From: Clostridia bacterium
Lineage (GTDB): Bacteria; Bacillota; Clostridia; UBA1381
Assembly (NCBI GenBank): GCA_008668455.1
Contig: RQCD01000085.1
Coordinates: forward strand, 1-12,447
Reading direction: 5' to 3'
Length of the DNA: 12,447 bases
How positions within the stretch are numbered: the first letter of the stretch is position 1; each line of letters begins with the position of its first letter. The translations under genes and the position numbers were made by a program. Shown here piece by piece: positions 7,605 to 12,447 of this stretch. Under the pieces are notes generated by a model. It was given only the letters and a program-made list of their open reading frames with translations, ran no database searches and was not told where the DNA came from.

Positions 7605-8837
7605 ATGAACAAGCCGGAATTATTAGCGCCGGGCGGCAGCCTGGAAAAATTAAAAACGGTGATTCAGTATGGCGCGGACGCGGTCTATATCGGCGGCGAA
7701 GCATTTAGCCTGCGTGAGGCGGCAGAAAATTTCTCGCTTTCCGATATGCAGAAGGGCTTGCAATATGCGCACGAAAGAGGAAAAAAAGTCTATCTGACGG
7801 CAAACATTTTGCCGCATAATCAGGATATAGAAGAATTTAAAAGCTATCTTCAGGAGATTCGTCCTTTGGGGTTTGACGGAATTTTAGTTGCCGATCTGGG
7901 GATGTTTTCACTGGTGCAGGAATATGCACCGGAAATTCCGATCCATATCAGCACACAGGCGAATAACGTGAATTACCAGTCGGCAAAAAAATGGTATGAA
8001 TTAGGGGCAAAGCGTGTAGTATTAGCGAGGGAGATGAGTTTTTCCGAGATGCGTGAAATCCGGGAAAAGACACCGCCGGATTTAGAATTAGAGGCATTTG
8101 TGCACGGAGCGATGTGCATTTCCTATTCCGGAAGATGTCTGCTCTCCAATTACATGACCCGGCGTGATGCCAATCAGGGCGCATGTGCGCATCCCTGCCG
8201 ATGGAATTATTCGCTGATGGAGCAGACGCGCCCCGGGCAGTATATGGACATTTATGAAAACGAGCGCGGCAGCTTTATTTTTAATTCTAAGGATCTATGT
8301 CTGATTGAGCATATTCCGGAATTGGCGGAGAGCGGCATTTCCAGTTTTAAAATTGAGGGTCGCGTGAAAACATCTTATTATGCGGCAACGATTGTGAAAG
8401 CATACCGCGAAGAAATTGACCGGTATTTTGCCGATCCGGAAAACTATACGTTTGACCAAAACCAGCTTTTGGAGCTTTGCAAGGTCAGCCACCGCCCGTA
8501 TACCACTGGCTTCAGCTATGGAAAGCCGGGAGGATCGGAGCAGGTTTATACCGACAGCTCCTATATCCGGGATTATGACCTGATTGGGATTGTGACGGAT
8601 TATAACGCAGAAACCGGCATTGCTACCATCACACAAAGAAACCGTTTTTTTGCAGGAGATGAAATTGAGATTATGCAGCCGGGCAAGCCATATTTCAAAC
8701 AAGTCGCGGAAAAGATGAAAAATGACAAGGGGGAAGACATCACCGTCTGCCCTCATGCTGCTATGATGTTTACAATGCCGGTGAGAGAGCCGGTTGTAAA
8801 AAATGCGATGCTTCGCAAAAAAAGAGAGGGGTCATAA
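7605..8837 (+). CDS. trhP: tRNA U34 hydroxylation protein TrhP (peptidase U32 family)
   Basis: This U32-family protein was formerly annotated as a collagenase-like peptidase. TrhP members hydroxylate uridine 34 of tRNA to 5-hydroxyuridine, in E. coli with prephenate as a requirement. The 410-residue product has the N-terminal PELLAPGGSLEKLKTVIQYG and the U32 signature EAFVHGAMCISYSGRC. Four cysteines (C171, C178, C194, C198) match the expected Fe-S ligand pattern. ATG 7605 is preferred because GGAG at 7595-7598 is 6 nt upstream and the family usually begins close to PELLAP. An in-frame ATG at 7593 would add four residues. It sits 16 nt after trmR, whose product uses its reaction product. Only one trhP copy is visible here, whereas B. 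subtilis has two. Confidence 0.88.
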   Translation: MNKPELLAPGGSLEKLKTVIQYGADAVYIGGEAFSLREAAENFSLSDMQKGLQYAHERGKKVYLTANILPHNQDIEEFKSYLQEIRPLGFDGILVADLGMFSLVQEYAPEIPIHISTQANNVNYQSAKKWYELGAKRVVLAREMSFSEMREIREKTPPDLELEAFVHGAMCISYSGRCLLSNYMTRRDANQGACAHPCRWNYSLMEQTRPGQYMDIYENERGSFIFNSKDLCLIEHIPELAESGISSFKIEGRVKTSYYAATIVKAYREEIDRYFADPENYTFDQNQLLELCKVSHRPYTTGFSYGKPGGSEQVYTDSSYIRDYDLIGIVTDYNAETGIATITQRNRFFAGDEIEIMQPGKPYFKQVAEKMKNDKGEDITVCPHAAMMFTMPVREPVVKNAMLRKKREGS

Positions 8838-8840
8838 TTC

Positions 8841-9677
8841 ATGGAAATGGTTTTGAAGGACGGAAAGAAAAAAGTTTTAACGCTAAGCTACGACGATGGC
8901 GTGGTGCAGGATATTCGATTGATTGAAATCATGAATCGTTTTGGCATAAAGGGAACTTTTAATATTAATACCGGCAGATATTGTCCGGAGGAGACTGTGC
9001 GCGAAAAATTTTACGGCGCTTTGAAGCTTTCTGAGGCACAGGCGCTTTATCCAAGCTCCGGTCAGGAACTGGCGGTGCATACCTATACGCATCCGTTTTT
9101 GGAAAAGCTTTCGTCTGATGAAGTGATTACGGAAATTATGCGTGATCGGGAAAATGTTGAAAAACAGTATGGGGTGATTGCGAAGGGAATGGCATATCCG
9201 TTTGGTACATATAATGATCAGGTGGTTGAAATTTTGAGACAGTGCGGAATCGTCTATTCCAGAACAACGCATTCCACAGAGCAGTTCGGATTGCCCGAAG
9301 ACTGGCTTCGGTTAAAGCCGACCTGTCATCATAACAATCCGCGTCTGATGGAGCTTGCCAAGCAATTTGCGGAAGAAAAACCAAGCTGGGGCGGCATTTG
9401 GATGTTTTATCTTTGGGGGCATAGCTATGAGTTTGATAATAATGATAACTGGGATGTGATTGAAAAATTTGCAGAATATATCGGAAAACGCGATGGTATC
9501 TGGTATGCAACCAATATGGAAATCTACAATTATGTCAAGGCATATGAAAGCCTGCAGACCAGCGTGGATAAAAAGATCATCTCAAACCCGTCTGCAACTG
9601 ATGTATGGGTACAGTTGGGAACTTGGGAAAATAAAACAATTGAGAAAATCGGCGCAGGAGAAACTCGGCGGTTTTAA
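8841..9677 (+). CDS. Polysaccharide deacetylase family protein (NodB / CE4 type), cytoplasmic
   Basis: This predicted carbohydrate esterase 4-like metal-dependent deacetylase has 278 residues. Motif 1 is LSYDDG with D18-D19. Motif 2 is HTYTHP with the metal-binding histidines H80 and H84. Motif 3 is AYPFGTYN around residues 118-125. A late WGHSYEF (192-198) supplies a probable catalytic or substrate histidine. The last 40 or so residues (from about SLQTSVDKK) form a small beta-like tail. There is no signal peptide or membrane segment, so it is likely cytoplasmic and not a peptidoglycan deacetylase. It starts 3 nt after trhP with GAGAGGGG upstream and is followed 21 nt later by an esterase. 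The substrate is unknown; an imported acetylated or N-acetylated sugar is an inference. Confidence 0.82.
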   Translation: MEMVLKDGKKKVLTLSYDDGVVQDIRLIEIMNRFGIKGTFNINTGRYCPEETVREKFYGALKLSEAQALYPSSGQELAVHTYTHPFLEKLSSDEVITEIMRDRENVEKQYGVIAKGMAYPFGTYNDQVVEILRQCGIVYSRTTHSTEQFGLPEDWLRLKPTCHHNNPRLMELAKQFAEEKPSWGGIWMFYLWGHSYEFDNNDNWDVIEKFAEYIGKRDGIWYATNMEIYNYVKAYESLQTSVDKKIISNPSATDVWVQLGTWENKTIEKIGAGETRRF

Positions 9678-9698
9678 GATAAAAAGGAGGACAAAATT

Positions 9699-10529
9699 AT
9701 GATTCACGAAACAATTACGTTAAGAGAGGGCAGAGAGCCGGCATGTGTGATGTCGACCTATGTACTGAATGACCCAATGGCAATTGATGATCCGAGCCGG
9801 GAGAAAATTAAGCGTCCGGCAGTGCTGATTTGTCCGGGCGGCGGTTATTGGGGCTGCTCCGGCAGAGAGGCAGAGCCGATTGCAATTCAGTATAATGCGG
9901 CAGGCTTTCATGCGTTTGTAATCGACCATTATTCGGTACATCCGTACCGTTATCCGGACGCTTTGGAGGAGGTTTCCAAAGCGATGCAGATTATCCGGGA
10001 GAATGCGGAAAAATGGTGTGTCAATAAGGATCAGATTGCAGTCTGCGGTTTTTCGGCAGGCGGACATCTGGCTTGTTCTTTGGGGGTGTTCTGGAATCAG
10101 GATCCGATCAAAACGGCAGATCAGTCAAACCGTCCGAACGCGATGATTCTTGGCTATCCGGTTATCAGCTCCGACCCGGCTGTGGCACATATGGGTTCGT
10201 TTGACAGCCTCTGCGGTGAGGACAATTTAGAGCTGAAGCAGAAAATGTCCCTGGAAAACCAGGTCACAAAGGATACTCCGCCGGCATTTTTATGGCATAC
10301 ATATACGGATGAAGCTGTTCCGGTAGAAAATAGCTTGCGGTTTGCAGCAGCACTGCGGAAAGAAAATATCCCGTTTGAAATGCACATCTACCAGGATGGT
10401 CCGCACGGACTTTCCACCAATCTTCCGGATGTGAATGCCTATTATCCGGAGCTGAACTGCTCCAGAGCATTAGGCGGATGGGTAGCGTTATCGGCAGACT
10501 GGATGAGAGATTTATTTCATATTCACTAA
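9699..10529 (+). CDS. Alpha/beta-hydrolase esterase, acetyl-xylan-esterase-like
   Basis: This 276-residue alpha/beta hydrolase resembles BD-FAE/acetyl esterases that act on acylated sugars. The oxyanion-hole segment CPGGGYW is at 45-51. The nucleophile elbow is GFSAGG with S119. A likely catalytic triad is completed by D204 (in TDEAVP) and H236 (in DGPHGL). There is no signal peptide, so it probably acts inside the cell. AAGGAGG at 9684-9690 lies 8 nt before the ATG. It follows the deacetylase by 21 nt and is the last gene before a strong hairpin terminator. The pairing with a NodB-like deacetylase suggests removal of acyl groups from an imported saccharide, but the exact substrate is not readable from sequence. 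Confidence 0.83.
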   Translation: MIHETITLREGREPACVMSTYVLNDPMAIDDPSREKIKRPAVLICPGGGYWGCSGREAEPIAIQYNAAGFHAFVIDHYSVHPYRYPDALEEVSKAMQIIRENAEKWCVNKDQIAVCGFSAGGHLACSLGVFWNQDPIKTADQSNRPNAMILGYPVISSDPAVAHMGSFDSLCGEDNLELKQKMSLENQVTKDTPPAFLWHTYTDEAVPVENSLRFAAALRKENIPFEMHIYQDGPHGLSTNLPDVNAYYPELNCSRALGGWVALSADWMRDLFHIH

Positions 10530-10572
10530 ATTGAAAGCGGACTGTCTCAAAAAGGCAGTCTGCTTTCAATTT
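10528..10572 (+). terminator. Long hairpin terminator after the esterase gene
   Basis: Positions 10528-10544 pair with 10556-10572: 17 bp, of which 16 are Watson-Crick and one is G-U. Two further pairs can close at the top, leaving a 7-nt A-rich loop. The left arm begins inside the esterase stop codon. The right arm ends in TTTCAATTT, which can serve as the U-rich tract. The A/T-rich arms are symmetric, so it can also terminate minus-strand transcription, where the regulator remnant ends at 10571. Confidence 0.75.
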
Positions 10573-10768
10573 AGCGTACCGGGTTTACTGCAATCCGGAT
10601 TTCGTACTGATAGCTGGAATTCTGTATATCATCAGAGGGATAAACCTCAAATCCTGCATCATAGGTATATTTATAAATCTCTCTGCATAAAAATTCACCG
10701 CAAATCTGCTTGCGGATTTCCTGGAATGCCTTCGGCAGCTGTTCTGTCTTTCTGCATGCTGTAAAGGT
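10571..10768 (-). pseudogene. C-terminal remnant of a GyrI-like effector-binding regulator
   Basis: On the minus strand, 65 codons run open to a TAA at 10571-10573. The reading contains LPKAFQEIRKQICGEFL, a middle part with GFEVYPSDD, and an end YEIRIAVNPVR. This resembles the C-terminus of GyrI-like small-molecule-binding domains, which end AraC- or MerR-type regulators and typically read FEVYP...YEIWIPV. The frame has no ATG, GTG or TTG start, and an in-frame stop lies about 25 nt further upstream. The rest of the domain and the DNA-binding part are missing. Most of the sulfhydrylase promoter region now occupies the place where the gene would continue. The family call rests on pattern recognition only. 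Confidence 0.55.
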
Positions 10769-10806
10769 ATTAATAAAATTTATAACAATCTATAATGAAT
10801 CTGTAT

Positions 10807-10835
10807 TGGACAGAAAAATAAAACGGTGCTATAAT
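10807..10835 (+). promoter_or_regulatory. Promoter of the O-acetylhomoserine sulfhydrylase gene
   Basis: A near-consensus sigma-A promoter is seen: TGGACA at 10807-10812 (or TTGGAC one base earlier), a 17-nt spacer, and a perfect TATAAT at 10830-10835 with an extended -10 TG at 10827-10828. Transcription would start near 10842, leaving a leader of about 36 nt. That is too short for a SAM riboswitch or T-box. The 10530-10877 gap thus holds the hairpin terminator, the regulator remnant and this promoter. A second TATAAT at 10791-10796 has no matching -35 box. Confidence 0.78.
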
Positions 10836-10877
10836 AAATATATCAAAATGATAGGTAATCGAAAGGAATGGTCATTC

Positions 10878-12170
10878 ATGGCAGAGAAAAAATACAGATT
10901 TGAAACACTTCAGGTTCAGGCAGGACAGGAGCAGCCAGATCCGGCGACAGACGCAAGAGCAGTCCCGATTTATGCTTCTACTTCCTTTGTTTTTCACGAT
11001 TCCCAGCATGCTGCTGATCGGTTTGCACTTAAGGATGCCGGAAATATTTACGGCAGACTCACCAACCCGACGCAGGAGGTTTTTGAAACCAGAATTGCGG
11101 CTCTGGAGGGCGGCTCGGCAGCTTTAGCAGTTGCGTCCGGTGCAGCAGCAATCAATTACACCATCCAGGCGCTGGCAAAATCGGGAGAGCATATTGTTGC
11201 ATCTAAAACAATTTACGGCGGTACATATAATCTGCTGGCGCATACACTTCCGCTGACCTCCGGCATTTCCGCAACCTTTGTTGACCCGGATGAGGAGGGC
11301 GCATTTGAGGCGGCAATTCAGCCGAATACCAAGGCAATTTATATTGAAACACTTGGAAATCCAAATTCAAATATTATTGATATTGAAGAAATTGCAAGGG
11401 TTGCGCATAAGCATGGCATTCCGCTGGTGGTGGATTCTACCTTTGCAACTCCGTATCTGGTTCGTCCGATTGAATACGGTGCGGATATTGTGGTGCACAG
11501 CGCGACAAAATTTATCGGCGGTCACGGAGCGGCAATCGGCGGCGTGATTGTGGACGGCGGAAACTTTGACTGGAAAGCGTCCGGAAAATTCCCGTGGATT
11601 GCTGATCCGAACCCGTCCTATCATGGGGTAAGCTTTGCAGAGGTTGCCGGTGCGGCTGCTTTTGTGACCTATATTCGTGCGATTCTTCTGCGTGATACCG
11701 GCTCAACCATTTCTCCGTTCCATGCATTCTTCTTCTTACAGGGGTTAGAGACGCTTTCCCTTCGTGTGGAGCGGCATGTGTCAAATGCACTGAAAATTGT
11801 GGACTATCTGAGCAAGCATCCGCAGGTGGAGGCAGTACACCATCCGTCGCTTGCAAGTGAACCAAGCCACAAACTTTATCAGAAGTATTTCCCAAATGGC
11901 GGCGGTTCAATTTTTACCTTTGAAATTAAAGGGGACGCAAAAACGGCGCAGAATTTCATTGATCATTTAAAGATTTTCTCCCTGCTTGCAAATGTGGCAG
12001 ACGTGAAATCGCTGGTGATTCATCCGGCGTCTACCACGCATTCTCAGCTTTCGGAGGAGGAGCTTTCAGAGCAGGGGATCAAGCCAAATACCATTCGTCT
12101 GTCGATCGGAATTGAGCATATTGACGATTTGATCGAGGCATTGGACGAAGCGTTTCAGGCAGTCAAATAA
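10878..12170 (+). CDS. metY: O-acetylhomoserine sulfhydrylase (aminocarboxypropyltransferase / cysteine synthase)
   Basis: This PLP-dependent enzyme of the Cys/Met metabolism family makes homocysteine from O-acetylhomoserine and sulfide; some members also accept O-acetylserine. It has 430 residues, typical for this subfamily and longer than the roughly 380-400 of cystathionine synthases. Markers are IYASTSFVF and YGRLTNPTQ near the N-terminus, GGTYNL, IETLGNPN, VVDSTFATPYL, and the PLP lysine K211 within HSATKFIGGHG. The long insertion after this lysine (NFDWKASGKFPW) is characteristic of the sulfhydrylases. I chose ATG 10878, preceded by GAAAGGA at 10861-10867. The frame is open further upstream, but those codons lie in the promoter and leader. 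It is monocistronic, with its own promoter and terminator. Confidence 0.94.
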   Translation: MAEKKYRFETLQVQAGQEQPDPATDARAVPIYASTSFVFHDSQHAADRFALKDAGNIYGRLTNPTQEVFETRIAALEGGSAALAVASGAAAINYTIQALAKSGEHIVASKTIYGGTYNLLAHTLPLTSGISATFVDPDEEGAFEAAIQPNTKAIYIETLGNPNSNIIDIEEIARVAHKHGIPLVVDSTFATPYLVRPIEYGADIVVHSATKFIGGHGAAIGGVIVDGGNFDWKASGKFPWIADPNPSYHGVSFAEVAGAAAFVTYIRAILLRDTGSTISPFHAFFFLQGLETLSLRVERHVSNALKIVDYLSKHPQVEAVHHPSLASEPSHKLYQKYFPNGGGSIFTFEIKGDAKTAQNFIDHLKIFSLLANVADVKSLVIHPASTTHSQLSEEELSEQGIKPNTIRLSIGIEHIDDLIEALDEAFQAVK

Positions 12171-12209
12171 AAAACACCGCCGCGGCAAAAATTGCCGCGG
12201 CGGTGTTTT
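12171..12209. terminator. Bidirectional rho-independent terminator
   Basis: Positions 12171-12188 and 12192-12209 form a perfect 18-bp inverted repeat with an AAA loop. The core is GC-rich (ACACCGCCGCGGCAA), flanked by four A on the left and four T on the right, so it works on either strand. It begins directly after the sulfhydrylase stop codon and lies 7 nt past the stop of the convergent ferredoxin gene. Confidence 0.93.
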
Positions 12210-12216
12210 CTGCTCC

Positions 12217-12387
12217 TTACGCTTCTTCCGGAGCGCCAACAGGACAGACTCCTGCGCAGGCGCCACACTCGATGCAGGTTCCCTCGTCAATTACATATTG
12301 AGAATCACCCTCGGAAATTGCGTTGACCGGACATTCAGCTGCACATGCGCCGCAGCTGATGCATGCATCACTAATTTTATATGCCAT
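12217..12387 (-). CDS. 2[4Fe-4S] clostridial-type ferredoxin
   Basis: This 56-residue electron carrier begins MAYKISDACISCGACAAECP. It has the two classic cluster motifs, CxxCxxCxxxCP at C9, C12, C15 and C19, and again at C38, C41, C44 and C48. The length and the internal twofold repeat are those of small clostridial ferredoxins, which pass low-potential electrons between cytoplasmic oxidoreductases. A very strong ribosome binding site, AGGAGGT (complement of 12396-12402), lies 8 nt before the start. It is convergent with the sulfhydrylase gene and shares its terminator. The promoter is not identifiable in the 45 nt left before the window ends. No partner enzyme is visible here. Confidence 0.95.
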   Translation of the reverse strand: MAYKISDACISCGACAAECPVNAISEGDSQYVIDEGTCIECGACAGVCPVGAPEEA

Positions 12388-12447
12388 TGGAATACACCTC
12401 CTAATAGATATTAATCAGAAAAAGTACTCTTTTTTGATCTTGTTATC

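Noticed and set aside
10540..10556. Resemblance of the hairpin arm (GGACTGTCTCAAAA) to ends of some insertion elements
   Set aside because: There is no transposase, no second end and no target-site duplication nearby. The hairpin is fully explained as a terminator.
10698..10715. CCGCAA/TTGCGG inverted repeat
   Set aside because: It is a six-pair stem inside the regulator remnant with no U-tract on either strand, so it is probably chance or a trace of coding sequence.
10531..10764. Plus-strand open frame of 77 codons after the esterase gene
   Set aside because: It starts inside the terminator hairpin, lacks a ribosome binding site, and lies opposite the regulator remnant, which gives the more meaningful translation.
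10710..10877. N-terminal extension of the sulfhydrylase frame
   Set aside because: The extra codons cover the promoter and the untranslated leader. The conserved protein starts at ATG 10878 with a suitable ribosome binding site.
10842..10877. Possible SAM riboswitch or T-box before the sulfhydrylase gene
   Set aside because: The leader after the -10 box is only about 36 nt, with no stem-loop or terminator structure.

Overview
The window looks like chromosomal DNA from a low-to-mid GC member of the Clostridia, most likely Lachnospiraceae-like. The evidence is strong AGGAGG-type ribosome binding sites, frequent TTG/GTG start candidates, compact operons, a NusA without C-terminal acidic repeats, and the Firmicute gene order rimP-nusA-ylxR-ylxQ-infB-rbfA-nrnA. 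I name no species. Codon use and composition look even across the window, and I see no phage, transposase, CRISPR array or clear island boundary.

Layout. (1) 38-811: a DeoR/GlpR-family sugar-phosphate-responsive repressor, probably starting at TTG 38. Its targets are probably outside the window. (2) 892-1012: a strong promoter with an extended -10 drives a leader of about 100 nt that carries two perfect hairpins. (3) 1030-5909: the translation/transcription operon rimP, nusA, ylxR (rnpM), ylxQ, infB, rbfA, tightly packed and partly overlapping. (4) 5911-5950: a terminator-like hairpin separates rbfA from the next genes. (5) 5979-10529: nrnA, trmR, trhP, a NodB-like polysaccharide deacetylase and an alpha/beta-hydrolase esterase, all co-directional with overlaps or gaps of at most 21 nt. 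truB and ribF, which often follow nrnA in Firmicutes, are not here. (6) 10528-10572: a long terminator hairpin. Next to it on the minus strand is a start-less remnant that resembles the C-terminus of a GyrI-like effector-binding regulator. (7) 10807-12170: a promoter and a monocistronic O-acetylhomoserine sulfhydrylase gene. (8) 12171-12209: a perfect 18-bp bidirectional terminator shared with (9) a convergent 56-residue 2[4Fe-4S] ferredoxin gene on the minus strand (12217-12387).

How the genes work together. The first block makes ribosome maturation factors (RimP, RbfA), initiation factor IF2, the elongation/termination factor NusA, and two small RNA-binding proteins, one of them the RNase P modulator. 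NrnA degrades nanoRNA and pAp. TrhP and TrmR are the two consecutive enzymes that convert U34 of tRNAs to 5-hydroxyuridine and then 5-methoxyuridine, so their adjacency is functionally coherent. The two carbohydrate-type hydrolases at the end of that run lack visible signal peptides and fit cytoplasmic deacetylation of imported acetylated sugars, but their substrates cannot be told from sequence. The sulfhydrylase makes homocysteine (or cysteine) from sulfide.

Overall this is mostly ordinary housekeeping DNA. The items most worth checking are the structured rimP leader, the rbfA/nrnA terminator, the odd union of a tRNA wobble-modification pair with sugar esterases, and the regulator remnant.
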